From positions 1 through 64,000 of the forward strand of contig ML210166.1 in the NCBI GenBank assembly GCA_004369085.1: a stretch of DNA of 64,000 nucleotides, given 5' to 3'. The stretch is from Coprinopsis marcescibilis (Eukaryota; Basidiomycota; Agaricomycetes; Agaricales; Psathyrellaceae). Position 1 is the stretch's first letter. The number at the start of each line of letters is the position of its first letter. The notes under the pieces were generated by a model. It had not been told where the DNA came from, made no database searches, and was given only the letters and a program-made list of their open reading frames with translations. The position numbers and the translations under genes are program-made. This document shows positions 38,017-50,834 of the stretch, in pieces.

Positions 38017-39022
38017 TTACCTGGACCTCAGCACCCTCTGACCAGCTTTCCTCTGTGATCGAGTGCGCACACCCTGCACTGATCTCACCACTGCTGTTAC
38101 TTCTCGTGGTCGATTCCTAGCCGCATTACTTGGACCGGTACGTCCCCCCAGGTTTCTTCCCTTTGGAGAGCCTTTTGACACCGACCCCTTGTTCAATTTT
38201 CCTGGAATCTCAGTCTTCGCACTGCTCGCCTTCCGTTGCCGTTCTGCGTTCGATACTCTTCGTATCTTATAACGAGCCCCGCCGACGGAGCAGTGTTCCG
38301 ATTCTGAGCCACCGCTGGCGGACACCAATTCATCTTCAGATCTCGACCCATCTGCTGATGCTATGTCATCCACAAGGTCGCAGCCAGGGGGGTTGAATTC
38401 TGACTTATTGGCGAACTCCTGCTGGCTCGCACTCGCACTCGGATTCGGAGCTCTTTTCCTCGGTGGACTTTCTCCGCTTGGCAAGCTTTGATTTCACCCT
38501 GGGGCCAGTGGGCTTGCGTGTTGAGGCAGCTCTCTTCCTTCTGACCGCCGCTAAAAGCTTTTGCACCTCTTGCTCGTCTTCTGAATCGTCCTCACCCTCA
38601 TCACTATCCAGTTCTGGGGTCCTTTTCTTCGACGCCTTGGGGCCTGAGTCGTCCGATTCCTGGGTTGACTCTCTAGCAGGGGTCGACGTACAAGTCGTGA
38701 TAGGTCTCAAATTTACAACGAGCCGGGGAGCCTTCAAATGTGATCCTGGGGGGCAAGGAGTTGAAGGAGGCGAAGAGGAAGGTGACGACGATGCTTCCTC
38801 TCCTGGATTATCCCCAGACAGCCCAGCGATCTCAATGGCCGTAGTGGGTGGCGCTAACATTCGCTTGGTCTCAGATTCAGATTCCGGCTCTGTCTTGACA
38901 CTGGGAGTATGTTGGCGGTTGGGTGGCACATGCGGATTGCACAAACTCTGAACCGTTATGCAACTATTCCGGCGAGGGGGACTGAGGTCGGCTGCGGGCA
39001 GGTGCTCGCTCGCCTTGCTCAT
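38017..39022 (-). CDS. Disordered, highly charged nuclear-type protein
   Basis: The first exon starts MSKASEHLPAADLSP at 39022 and is rich in Ser, Pro, Glu and Lys, with acidic patches ('ELDSDEGEDDSEDEQE') and basic patches ('LAAVRRKRAASTRKP', 'KLAKRRKSTEEK') resembling nuclear localisation signals. A second, overlapping frame continues with 'EFANKSEFNPPGCDLVDDIA' and ends in a basic 'RTRSQRKAGQRVLRSR'. The frames differ, so one intron is needed near 38430-38510; a GTGAAA donor with a CAG acceptor (79 nt) would join them. A frameshift is the alternative. No folded domain is visible; a chromatin or RNA role is guesswork. Confidence 0.5.
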
Positions 39023-39908
39023 GGTTATTCGGGGTAAGGATGCGTGTGGGATTGTGTAAGTTACCTGTGGGGTTATTTACCTGTCCAATTTATAGTCAAT
39101 TTTGTGTTACAGTTTGGGAGTTGTTCATGCCACTTCTAGGGTGCCTACCAGCTTGCATGTGTTGTCTAGATGAGCCACTGGGCACCCACCCTTGTTAGGA
39201 CCTTCTTTGAAACAAACAAGTACAAGGTGGGAAGGGGTTCAAAAGGTTTTCATTCTTTCGAACGTCGCGAGGGTATGCAGCCCCATTCAAAGAAACAACG
39301 ATTTTGCAGCCTCGAGTGGCTCACTACGATTCAGTCATTGTTGATTGAAGAATACGGTATTATATGAAGTTGAGTATAAAGTAAGTATATACATTGGTAT
39401 GTGCTGTTGTGATATGAGTAGTCCGTGGGGTTTTGAGCCGTGCCCGATGTAAACATGTCGAATAGTTGTGTGGAGACGGAGCAAGGTCGGGCAATCGTTT
39501 CGTCAACGCTATACAGCGCGTGTCCCCCATCCATCTCTGTCGCGGGCTTGATTTGCCGCCAAAGGTCCACGCGAACTCTGGAATGTAGAAAGGTGTGCGT
39601 TAATGCGAGTCATCGTACGCCTTCTTCTCGGGTGATATATTGCAGATCGATAGTGTTCTGGTCCGCAGTCGAGATAAATTTTGTGCTGTGCAGTATGTCA
39701 TCCGAAGCCCCAATGCATGGTGTAATATCCGTAGGTCACCGCAGTAGTTGGAGCTTGAGAGGGGCGAATTTATTTGCCCTAAACTCTGCGATGTGAGGCC
39801 TAGACGAATGAGGGTCAGCGGATGCAACAAAGCATTCAGAATAAGCACAATACTCACCATAACGGCCAGCCATATCTATATTAAGGCCTTGTAAAATCTC
39901 CCCGCCCG

Positions 39909-40961
39909 TTAGCCCAACAGCAGCCCTTTGAGTTCTTCAACTACCCTAGCAGCAGCCGCCTCCAGACTCTCATCCCTTGACATCCGCTGTACATCCACAA
40001 TCGTCCTCTTCGTCCCAGTTTCCGCACTAATAAGCTGCAGCCCGACCTTCCTCGTTCCAAACGAGACCGACAGCAGTGCAAAGGGAACCGGACGAATCCT
40101 CGTATGGGCTGGGGCCTGGGCAGTCGGCGATGGTGTATGGGGCGGCGATTTCGATTTCGACCTTGAGTTCCGGCCTATGAAAGAGAAGAACCTCGACGTG
40201 GACGAGCGGGGCGAGGTTGTCGCCACCGGGGACGGAAGTGGCTGATTGGCCCGCCTCGCCACGACAGTCCCATTGGACGAGTAGGACGAGTTGGATGTGG
40301 AGGTGTACGTGACGACTCCGGGTGGTGCGAGGGTTATCACGCCCTCCTTGACCCCGTAGATCCGAATGAGGTCTTCTAACCTTGCCTTGGGCTGGCTGTG
40401 GTCAAAGATGTCTTTGAACATGTCCTCCCGCTCCAGATGCAGCTCCGAGTCGTCGACAAAGACGTCTTCGCGGACTTTGAGGGCAATATAGAGGTCGAGA
40501 ACGGGCGTTTCACGCTGGATGGTGTTGAGCGAGTTTGTGTGCACTTGCGGTACTGGTGTGGAGGGGAATGGGTCGGAAGAGTAGTACGGTCGGAGAAGGG
40601 AGGTGTAAGCGGGCAGGTATGTCGATCTGAGGACGTGCATGCAGGCTATGTAGAAAGCTTTGTTGACCAGCCGAAGGGATTTAGCCAGCCATAGCAGTGA
40701 TTTGCGCTGCCGCTCTACGAGGCCCCCGGGATTGGTAGGGAAAGTGTTGTATACGATTTGAAGTAGGATGTGTGGTGGTAATGAGGATAGCTTCAAGGAA
40801 CGACCGGGATAGGAGCATGAAGGCGAGGCCAATGCTTCTGAAAATGGCGGTGGTGGGTTGCTAAATGTCGGGGATGCCGGTGCATGGAATGCAGAGCCAG
40901 AGGAAGGAAGGTAAGGGGGTGGTGGTGGGAGAGACATGATGACTTTGTCGTCGAGAATCAT
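39909..40961 (-). CDS. F-box-like hypothetical protein
   Basis: Intronless frame of 350 residues (start 40961, or the internal Met at 40937 before a Pro-rich run). After a disordered Pro/Ser-rich N-terminus comes 'LSSLPPHILLQIVYNTFP' with 'LLWLAKSLRLVNKAFYIACM', which has the spacing of an F-box-like helix pair. The middle is disordered Ser/Pro sequence, and the C-terminus ends in a compact part, 'VPFALLSVSFGTRKVGLQLI' to 'EAAAARVVEELKGLLLG'. No catalytic residues are evident. An SCF adaptor role is possible by analogy only. Confidence 0.65.
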   Translation of the reverse strand: MILDDKVIMSLPPPPPYLPSSGSAFHAPASPTFSNPPPPFSEALASPSCSYPGRSLKLSSLPPHILLQIVYNTFPTNPGGLVERQRKSLLWLAKSLRLVNKAFYIACMHVLRSTYLPAYTSLLRPYYSSDPFPSTPVPQVHTNSLNTIQRETPVLDLYIALKVREDVFVDDSELHLEREDMFKDIFDHSQPKARLEDLIRIYGVKEGVITLAPPGVVTYTSTSNSSYSSNGTVVARRANQPLPSPVATTSPRSSTSRFFSFIGRNSRSKSKSPPHTPSPTAQAPAHTRIRPVPFALLSVSFGTRKVGLQLISAETGTKRTIVDVQRMSRDESLEAAAARVVEELKGLLLG

Positions 40962-40984
40962 GGCTGCGCTCCTGAGACTGATAT

Positions 40985-42880
40985 ACCTTGCGTATGATTG
41001 GATATTATGTATTTAGGCGACAGAGTACCCAGCTCTGGGTTGAAACTGCGATCTCGGCGGTAGACAGTGCGAAGCCTTGCTGCGGAACTGCGGGGGCTGT
41101 TCACCAGCTGATCGAATGACTCAATCCGTGGGGCCTACTGGCTTTCTGGTACGAGAATTGGTCGTAGTCGACAAGGAATCAAGCCTCTGCAGCTTGTCGA
41201 GGAGAAGAGTCGGTGGGTGTTGAACAAATGCGAAAGATAGCAGATACTATCGCGCCCCAGAGATAGCGACTGCCAAGCCAGGGCCGAGAGCACTCCGCTT
41301 TTGATTCCGAAATACGGTCACCGGATACCCCTGATGGAGTTACGTCTTTAGCTTGATGCCTGTGAGCTGGACTCGGAGGCGAACTCTAGTGAATTTTGCT
41401 GGAAACAGTGGAGAGTGTTGGAGAGGCCAACGTCGAGGTTTTAAGAAAGAGAGACCAACTTCTGCGGACTTTGCAGAACTTTATGGCACTCCTGTGCAAC
41501 CATGACAAGAATACGCGCGCGAAGTCATGATGCGCAGCTCGGTGCGCAGTCGAAAAAAGGTCAGGTTCTGTTGAATAGCGAGAGGTTGGCTGGTGGAAGA
41601 CATGGCAAACACAGCTACTACCGGCGATAGTCTTATGTATGGGCAGAGAGGAGATGGATAGTGCGAATGATCCAAAGACAGTCGTCCGAAATTCAAGTTG
41701 CCCAGGTTTGGCTAAACCGTGACGCGTGACGACGCGGACAGCTAAATGGCGGACAACATGAATAAACCCGTTCTATACAGTTCAAACTCGGTTGATCCAT
41801 CATTTTGACTTGCTCACCGGCGTTCATCTTGTGTTTCTTCTGTTCTTCTTCAACACACGATCGATAATCTGTCCAACAATCAAGAAGAAGCCCCCGGTTC
41901 ATCGCGGAAAACCTGAGACGGCCTAATGGGATAATTTTACAGCTATATTACTGGTTCAAAACATGTGCGGTGCGCGTCTAACAGTTATCTGATAGTTCTG
42001 TCAACCCCTGGAAGGTGGGCATGACCTCGGTCAACGACTCAGACCCGACGGTGCCCTTGAGGGCTTGAGAGAACCCTGAGGCCTGGGTAGAGCGCTGAGT
42101 GCAATCCGAGGTAGGTACGCTGACCTCTTTGAGGCCCATTTCTATCGCTAGTCCATCCATTTATGCAGCACTGGTGTGACAAGTGGACTGAAGTCCAATC
42201 GAGACATTCAGGGAAGCGAGATTCGTCGGAACCAGCGATACATCGCAATGACTTTTCTATAATTAAATCACAATGAGGTAGTCGCTTACCCACCTTTTGC
42301 GAGTGTGACAGTACCGCTGGGTTGGGAGAGAAAATTGATAAATAAGATCTAAGGTGATCGGAGTCATCGGGTAAGGGGCATGGTAAGACGTATAATGGTA
42401 CAAGTTTGGTATCTTATACGGCGTACTCGCGCTTCAGCCTGTAGCGCTCTAATCGGAGTGCATCAAACACCCTACGAGCGTCGGCATTGAGAAGGCAAGT
42501 ACGATACACACGGTTAGGTAGACCTACCTGGAAACCAATAAGTTACGCGTTACATGTGTACATCGACATTAGAAACCACGATGTGAACTTGGCCTACATA
42601 ACAGTATGCCCTGGCTCAGTACACAAGGCGCTGGTCCGCGTACAACGGTAAAAAGGCTATTTATATACAGGCAGCTTGCCAATCTTGGTCGTGATCGAGT
42701 TGCATTATTCACCGGCATGCTAGAAGTAGTACATGTACAAATTATTAGAATGTTACACATAATAAGAAGACAAGATATGGTATAGGAGATGGTATGTGTC
42801 GAAGAATATATACAATTGAGTTGATGTGAAAGCGATAGAACAATACGAGCAAAATGCAATGAGGGTATGTATGTGCCACA
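40985..42880. other. Intergenic, no gene seen
   Basis: Short frames only, none with a family motif, splice-consistent extension or promoter pattern. Confidence 0.5.
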
Positions 42881-42891
42881 CGAATCGAGAT

Positions 42892-43890
42892 TTAAGTTAA
42901 AATACCGCGGTGGGGTTGTGGGGCTTGTATAACTGGGACTTGGGAGACGGGTTGAGCGGATAGTTGCGTCTGCTGGACTTGATAGAGAGGTGCACTTGAA
43001 GTTGGTTGGCCCAGCTTCTCGTGCAACAGGCTCATCACGGCATTATAAGCGAACACATCGTTTGCCTTGTCCGAGATTCGCGACAAGTTTGTGAAGTTGG
43101 GGGTTCCCGTCCGACATGGCTGTCCGAAAGGGCAGCAATTGTCGAAATCGATGATAATAGGGTTCCCGTACTCGTCTATCATAATGTTCGTGGGGCTAAT
43201 GTCGTTATGGGCCAGCCCTAGCGCGTGTAGGTGTTTGATCCCAGCGGCCAGGCCTTGTCGGATAAGTTCAAAATTGAGCGGAGGCCTGCCTATCGCGTGT
43301 AATCTAAACGGGGAGTCGGCGCAGATATCATGAGCCACGTCGATCCTTGACATGGATTATGAAAAACACGGGAGTGTGACTTACGCGGAATCGTTGTGGC
43401 GAGTCTGGAGCAGTCCATGAAGGGATAGGGGGTACTTCCGTAGGCACAGCCCGATGATGAGCCCCGTATTGGTGTCCCCAAAGCACCCAAAGTACTCGCA
43501 GAGGTTGGGGTGGGAGTTCTTGCGTAGCTCCTCGAGCACTGAGATCTCCTGACGAAGCTTCTGAGCAAGCCTGGTGGTTCCATCATAGCCGATCAAGCGC
43601 GGCTTCTTGAAATATAACATGCGCTCAGTCTGGGGTATGTGGACGCTGTACAGACTGATATATGGATCCCAGCGTGGCTGGTAATGCTGCGGGGGGATAG
43701 GGACATGCCGTTCCTCCAAGTCCTCATCGGTAAATTCGTTGATCCTCCGACCAGTGAGACGGGAGGCATTGAGGACGCCAGTGGTTCTATCCATCCAGAT
43801 TACAGCCAAGAAATCTGGACGCCCAACTCGAGATCCAAAGGAGCTAGCAGGCCATGATGCAGCTTGTTCGATGATCTGTACCCTGCGCAT
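42892..43890 (-). CDS. Atypical protein kinase-like protein
   Basis: Two exons joined over an intron of about 70 nt (donor in 'NDSA'). The N-lobe has a Lys-bearing strand 'ERMLYFKKPRLIGYDG' and an alpha-C-like Glu in 'LRQEISVLEEL', followed by the hinge 'LIIGLCLRKYPLSLHGLL'. The catalytic loop is 'LGLAHNDISPTNIMID' (HND in place of HRD, catalytic Asp present). The metal-binding motif is 'IIIDFDNC' (DFD in place of DFG). No Gly-rich loop is obvious. The short C-lobe ends in a Gln/Pro-rich tail. This is a common mushroom kinase-like family of unknown substrate; activity is possible because Lys, Glu and both Asp are kept. Confidence 0.75.
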
Positions 43891-44427
43891 AAGCTGAACC
43901 GATAGAGGGGTATTAGATTAAATGACGGTTGGATTCGAGGTCGTCGCGAAGTCAAATGAGGACGAGGCGGCTTTTGAGGGAGTTGACTGCGGGCGAAATA
44001 ACCAGGACTTGAAGGAGCGGGCCAGGGGACCCAAAGATAAACACAGAACCGAGGCGAAAAGGTGAGCGTCTTTATACGCTAGCCCAGACGGTGTTGGCAT
44101 TGTTTTGGTTCCACGGCATCTTATTTGAGTTACGCTTATGACATGACAGTTTGCGCCAGATCTCCTTCTATCATGGACCATCAAGATTCACCGACAAATG
44201 GCAACACCAGGCAGCACCCCACATGATGGCGCTAAGCAGTTCGTTCCTGGTGGGCATAAACGTTGGCAGGTGTGTCGGATACCGAAATAGGAGCCCTTGC
44301 GTCGAGAAACGGACCACTTCTCTCCACACGTCCCACCGTTTTCCCTTCACAAACACCGGTTATTAATATAATAATTAATGTGACACCGCAAAAGGGTAGA
44401 GGGCGCAATAAGAAGAACTGCTCGACA

Positions 44428-44753
44428 CCTAGCTTGCGCATGTCCCAACCCAAATCGTATTGGATCGCACGCAAGCTTTGAACAGATTTGACTCTTGGTT
44501 TGCCAAGCTTTAGTCCCGTGGCTGGAACATTAGTGATGAATGGCTGATAAGACCGTTTATCGCTTGATACACAGATGTAGCTAGATGTTCCCGCTCCTGA
44601 TGTCACTGTCAGATCTTGGTGAGATTCAACCACTAAAGGGTTCCCACTAATGCCGTACAATGAGCCGCCCAGCCCATTTCGAATGAAACAGGACGCTGCA
44701 ACGTGTGTGGCTTGGAATTGAATTGAGTACGCATATGGATTTCCCGAGCCATT
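44428..44753 (-). other. Coding-like exon of an unrecognised gene
   Basis: An open frame of about 108 codons reads 'NPYAYSIQFQATHVAASCFI', 'LGGSLYGISGNPLVVESHQD', 'GAGTSSYICVSSDK' and 'SLRAIQYDLGWDMRKLG', with composition and periodicity typical of a beta-rich secreted or cytosolic domain. A further frame upstream ('VGVQAALVTTSGPGLDDSAS', about 44760-44850) may be a preceding exon, but the junction cannot be placed. No start codon is assigned. It could be an exon of a real gene or a pseudogene. Confidence 0.3.
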
Positions 44754-45019
44754 TTATTCAGTCACTTCTGATGTGCTCCAGCAGCGAGGCAGAGTCATCG
44801 AGACCGGGACCGCTTGTCGTCACGAGCGCAGCTTGCACACCGACAGTGCGAGCCTACAATCCGCAGTGTGTCTTCCAACTTTTGTAACAAAAGGTACATA
44901 ATTCCTCCGTCTCTTCCTGTAAGTGTCATTTCCTTTGTGGTCAAGAAGTGCCGCCACACGCCTCCACCATAATGTCCACAGACACCATAACTCTACTCTC
45001 AAGCACACGACCTAGGCAA

Positions 45020-48000
45020 CCCTTGGCGTAAAAGTCATGATCGAAGATGGTGCTGGGCGGTAGGAAGGATATACCTTAAACGTATTCAGACATATCACTG
45101 ATTTCTGCCGATGCCCTCGGCTCCATCAGACAATTCTATTGAGAATTATTGAAAAGGCAGTCCTAAAGGTGCCTAAAGGGCCAGAAAAAGTCAGCAGGAC
45201 GCCATCCAAAAGAAGCTGTCGAAAGCACTCACGCGAAAATGAATGAATGTTGTGGGTTGACAGGGGCGGGTAGCTGTGTATAACCGACTAGCGCTAAGAT
45301 CTGGAGGCCGCGCTATCCATTACAGATTCCGGACGCGAAGGAGTGCTGCGGAAACCTGACAGGCGAGCCCAAGCCGGACGTTGAAGCGATTCAGAGGTAT
45401 CCAACAAGAACCCATGGTGTTATCTCTGCAGGTCCCCAAGTGATTGAGGCCCACTTAATGAGCAGTTGTATCCAAGGCGTCGCGATAAGAACACATTTTC
45501 GTGATAAAGGTCTTCATTGAGTACTTTAATCTTAGATTGAACGCCAGCAGACAGAGAAGGTTTCACGCCACCTGGCATTTCGCGATGAGACTGGAACCAG
45601 CCATAGCACTTTCAGAAGTCGTTAGAGTTCAGCTGACGAGCAGCTGTATGTTGCAACAGAACTCAACTCCGAAAAAGCACTAGCCATTGTTGTTCATGAG
45701 TTCCAAGAATACCGATTCTTCCAGAAGGAGTCACATACATCCCAATGAGTCGTACGTTTAACATGAGCCAAGGGCAGCGTGTCTCGCGAATTCCCGAGAG
45801 TTTAGAGACTGCCGACCACTCTGACAGACAGACATTGGCAGACGGCGAGAGGTGGAGCATTGCTATCGATCGCATCTGCTATCGGACCTGCAAATCCCAA
45901 ACCCTTTCACAAGAACTGACGTCGATGAGCAAGATTGCTGGCGAGGTGCGCAAGCAGCGAAGCAGCAGGAAGGGACGCATAACTTTAACTACAGGGTCCA
46001 GACCTCCGCCATGTCCAAGATGGCTAAAGCAAAGTCGAGATGGGCTGAGATCGTGCAGCGATAGCGCAAAGAACCGAGCAATCCAGGAGTTCCGAGTTTC
46101 ACAAGAGCGAGAATAGAAATAAGCATGTAATAAGGAAGCAGAGAAGGTGTAGCGGAGTTTCCCATTGCGCGGCAGGCGAGACAAAGTTGTGAAAACGTGA
46201 AGGGATGAAGCAAGTTAGAACTTTGCAAGAAGAACGCCCGACTCCAGCCCTGCGCTTGTTCATGAAAAACTTCGAACGGGTTTCTGACAGCATGGGTTGC
46301 GATTGGGGTTCTTCCTAGTTCCGTCCTTCCAAGAAGGTGTTGAGACGCACGATAGGACAGAACCTCGAGAAGATAATCGATAGCAGCCCAGGAGACCTCG
46401 AGAACCTGCCAGCTGGGTGGATGCGTATGTACTACAGCCGAGCCAAGGAGCGTCCAATCGCCTCTAGAGACGGTGCTGAGATGTCATTGTGGAGTTTCCT
46501 CCGCTAGAAGAATTGCACCGAATGAGCGCCCCGTGTCCATTTGGAGACGTACACATGCCAGAAAGGTAGGCATTACCCTAGTGTTGCGTAACATCTTCAT
46601 AATAGATGGCCCACCCGTCACCAGTCCACCCAATATGTCTCAGTGTTCTGGGAGGTGTGTAAGAAAGGAAGAGGGGCCTGGCAAGATTTGAACGTAAAGG
46701 GACGAAATCTGACATCACGCGGCTTCCAAGAACTTTCCCACCGACCCAAGCAGGAATATTTTGGAAGGTTAATACGTACATAACACATCCGAAGCGCCCA
46801 ATACAAATCAATAATTAGGCCTGGGGTATGGTGTGGCGTGAGAGGAAGGCCAGAAAACACGAGGCAAGTGTATATAGGGGGCTGAAAAGGCCTGAAATTA
46901 ATGCTCCTGCTTCGCAGTACAAGCGAAAATAGTATTATGCAGAATGCATCATAAGGTCGTAAGTACGGAGTGTATCATCCATTAAATCTTAACGAGAGCT
47001 AATAGAAAGCGTTAACGCTATCATATTTCCATGCGGCCTTACAATACAAATCAATGCCAAAGATATGAAGCACGGCACGCACAGGACCTCGAAGTTGTTC
47101 CTTGGTTGTTCCCAGACCTAGTAGTGTTCTCGAAAGAGGAAGCACTTCAAATTCGGAGCTTCTTCCTCTCTGTGGATCAAGATCAGATCGCAAGGCGGCC
47201 TTGCACTAAGTAAACGACTGTATCCAGTTGGAACAAGCCCAGGCTAGAACTCTCCGGAATGGTATCATCAACCCACAGCACCACCACACGTTTATATATA
47301 TATGGAGTAGCCTAGAGTAGCTTTGTACCTGGCCGAACAAACGACGCAGGTGCTAGGACGACATGTTTGCAGCCACTCGAATGATATATGTACATCAGGG
47401 GCAAAGTCACCAAGCCGAACAGGCGAACGGAGAGTGTACATGCTTCAAGTGCGTATTAGGACGAGGACGGTCACTGCTGATTGGACGAATCAAGGACCAA
47501 TGATATACAACGACGCCGATTGGTCACAATTTCTCAGACAAAGGAGCTTCTCGCCACCAGGCTTTCCGGGATCGGCTTGACAGACGCATATGATTGGATG
47601 GAGAAGTTGCAAACTCATTCAGTTCTGCCGAGATCAACGAGTTGGGCTGGAGGTCCCGAGTCGGGCTCAGGGTTGTGTTTTTTGACACAGGGACGTATTT
47701 TGAAACGAGCATGGAGCGCGAACAAGGATTTACTGAAGAAAGATCCGCCTCTCGTTCTCAAGAGGAGAATGCGCGCAAGAGGATTTCTGCTCGAGTTCGA
47801 GATTTTGACTCAAATTTCTGACACTTTTGAGTCCTCGAGGGGGACATCATACACGCCAGCTTGAAACAATCGGAATGTCGTATTCAGGTTACCATAGCAT
47901 CTGTCATTCAAGAACCGCACTGGTGGCAACTTTCAGCTAAGTAGCAGTACATCTTTCCATGCCAGTTTGAACAGGGCGCTAATCCTTTTGCTGTCGCATT

Positions 48001-48500
48001 TGAATGACTCGCTGATGCTGAATATTGGTCCATATGCAGTACAGCGCGAAACTGAAAACTCTCAAGATGGCCGGGCTGCGGTCGATGCTCGTGACGTACA
48101 TCCAGGCCTTGCTATGTCAACGCATAAACCCATTGGTTGTAGGGAACGCATTATTTGCCTGCAGCAGGTCACGACGGCATCGGACGTCTCCTTGACATGG
48201 TCCCCCAAGGCCTCCGAAAATCTCGACTTTCCAAAGAAAAGAAGTACCTTTGACTCTGGCCGCAGTGAATGGGCCAGAAGCTGGGTTCGCGGCTACCTAC
48301 ACCGCCCTGAACTCCCAAGAACACGTTTAGTGCATGCATTCAACGGAGCCATAGGTACCGTAAGCCCTTCCAAGTCGGATACGCCACAGAAACGGTACAG
48401 TATCAGGTATCGCGATTTGCACGGCGATGTATTTCTGAACCAAACGGAATGTGGAGTTGTATTTAGTAGTGCAACAAGTCTCATCATTATAGAAAAGTAT
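45020..48500. other. Gene-poor stretch
   Basis: Several frames of 60-220 codons exist on both strands. The longest (47967-48626, plus) has no motif, promoter or splice-supported extension, so I call none of them. No long repeat was noticed by eye. Confidence 0.45.
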
Positions 48501-48522
48501 ACATCATCACATGCCAGGATAT

Positions 48523-48792
48523 TTAATATTGCTCTTCAAGTACTTGTTCAAATGCTTTCGTTTCACAATCCACTCTTTGAAACGTTCGTTCAATCGAGCC
48601 CACTGATAGGTGGACATTTCCATTGAGTTTACACCTTTCTTCTTCTGTCAGGGCCTGGTACCATAATCCTTCCCCGTAGAGTTTATCATTCTGGGCTCGC
48701 TTATAAGCATCCTCCGATGGATTTGGAAGGGGGCGGTCCTCTGGTTCGGGGGATGCCATCCCCTTGGCGCTCACTGCGAACCGCATCTCCAA
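48523..48792 (-). other. Coding-like segment, possible 3' exon
   Basis: The minus frame includes 'RAQNDKLYGEGLWYQALTEE' and ends '...KAFEQVLEEQY-stop'. A second coding-like frame lies upstream ('FHVTLRDGSKETYSYDPYLA', about 48860-48930), but the frames do not join through any GT-AG intron I could find. This suggests a broken gene or a missed exon. Function unknown. Confidence 0.3.
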
Positions 48793-49450
48793 ATCTAGCG
48801 TATGTCTTCTCTGGAGGTCTTATATCTGTAGGGACGAATTTACATTCACCCCGGGTGGTGGACCTTTAGCAAGATAGGGGTCGTAGCTGTATGTCTCTTT
48901 GGAGCCGTCTCGCAAAGTCACATGGAATGGAATTGCGAGGGTAAGTCTGAGAGTTCTTGTTGTTGGTCTGAATGTCTTGCCCGCTCGATGGGATGTGTTG
49001 CCAGACCAAGTAATGGTCCCATGGCGCTCTCAGTCCAAGCGGCGGCGAGTGCAGGCTACCCAGCAAGGGGTGACCGGTGCCCGTTGAGCGACCAACCGGA
49101 GCCCTTCAAGCAGAGAAAGGATCCCAAACCCGCTTGTGTGTGTCCAGCCAGAGGGTGCATGCACAAAGACCAGCAAAACCGCAAAAACGCGATTGTCTCC
49201 GTTGCCTTGGACCAGATAAACGAGGTCGTGCCATACATAGCTCCGGCAAGATCGCTTTCGTGACTGTATGGTTGGCATGTCCAGATTCCAATCTTGACTT
49301 TCCGTGAATTTAAATACTTTTTGGACGCGCACGCCAGCCTAGCCATCGTAGAGAGATCATTTTCAGATTATTGGAAAGATAGATACACTCATTTATCAAG
49401 GGCCGGCAGTGGCATTGAAAAGGTGGCCGTTACTAAGTACAATGATTGTG

Positions 49451-49474
49451 GTTGACGCGTTGACGCGTTGACGC
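49451..49474. repeat. Short tandem repeat of TTGACGCG
   Basis: Nearly three copies of an eight-base unit are followed by a poly-A run. The word has no annotated role here. Confidence 0.7.
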
Positions 49475-50783
49475 CGCGCAAAAAAAAAGCGTGGAAATAC
49501 TGTGTACCTTTGATCGCACTGTCATCGCTCAGATCAAAGTTGCCTTCTGGTGTCACGGTGCACTTCGTCTTCGATCGTCGCTTGATGTCTTTAATGCCAA
49601 TGTTTAAGCCATATACAACCATGTCCTTATAGAGCCTCCTGTGGTCAACAGATAGTACTGGCGTTAACAGCTTTGGATACTTATTTCAAGTTCAATTCAA
49701 CAGTTGTCCCAGTGACTTTGTGATGTGACCTCCTTCCAACTTCTTGTTACGCCTCTGCTCTTTAGTAGGCTAAGAGCCCCAGTCTCTTTGAATCTCACAA
49801 CAAGCATTTTTGGCAGATTTACACTTGTAGTGATGCCCCCCAAGCAGGAATAGATCACACAATGGTAACCAGCCCCCGCCTTTTGGTCCAAAATCACAAT
49901 GCAGGATATCCAGCACCATCGAATGGATTTCAATCCACACCGTATGACGACTCCACTTCGAATGGATGCACACCACTGACTATATACCCATCCCCAGACA
50001 ACATATGCGACAAGCTTTGTTTTTAATATTCTCAAGGTTGGTTCGCTTCATTTCTCTATAGGCGTGACTGGCCATGTTACTCGTGAACCTCTCGTTTAGT
50101 GCATACAAAAAAGCGCTCATTTGAATGTCGCTCTCCCATTAGAATTTACTCCCATTCAATGGGATATATCCCCTCCTTTTTTTACCCAGACAAATCGACT
50201 CTCAAGTTTGATGACGAATTTAGAGGGAAAGTTTCGAGATCAGCTCGTCGATATGAAGGTTCGCGGGCTACCGTTCGATGATATCACAGTACCAGGTGAC
50301 AAGCACCCGAGCTGTGCGACCCATAAAATGGATGTCTGAAGTGAGGTCAAGCGATTGGTCATTGACCAGCGCGGGAAAGAAGATTACGCGCTTCGATTCA
50401 AGGATGTATTCAGACTTTGCGTGAATCGGACAACATAGGTGCGTTCTAATGCTGGTTTTCCACCTCATGAGAAATACGCAGTGGTGGTTTCATCATCTCG
50501 GGCAAACTGTCCCCCGCTTCTGTCGCACCCACCGGTGTTCTGTTGTTTTTACCTGGTCAGAAACTGTCCCGATCGTCGCGTCCACTGTGTTGTTTTCGCC
50601 TTGAAGTCAGAAAGAGTAACCGATCGTCGCGCCTAATATTCCGAGGACGATTCTCTCGGCACAATTCTGTGCTAGCTGTAGGGTACAGCTGGGCTCAAGC
50701 TCGGATGAACCGTGGTTGAACGTACTGCCTATAATTATATACATACTAATGTGCTCTCTACTAGAAATCGGGTTCTTCGTTGG

Positions 50784-50790
50784 TATAAAA
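50784..50790 (+). promoter_or_regulatory. TATA box of the CE1-type esterase gene
   Basis: TATAAAA about 50 bp upstream of the ATG at 50835. Confidence 0.5.
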
Positions 50791-50834
50791 TGGGGTGGTT
50801 CTGAATTACTACATCGCCCAGTAGCTTCTCTAAC

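Noticed and set aside
47967..48626. 219-codon plus-strand frame
   Set aside because: No family motif, promoter or splice-supported neighbours; overlaps a better coding-like frame on the other strand.
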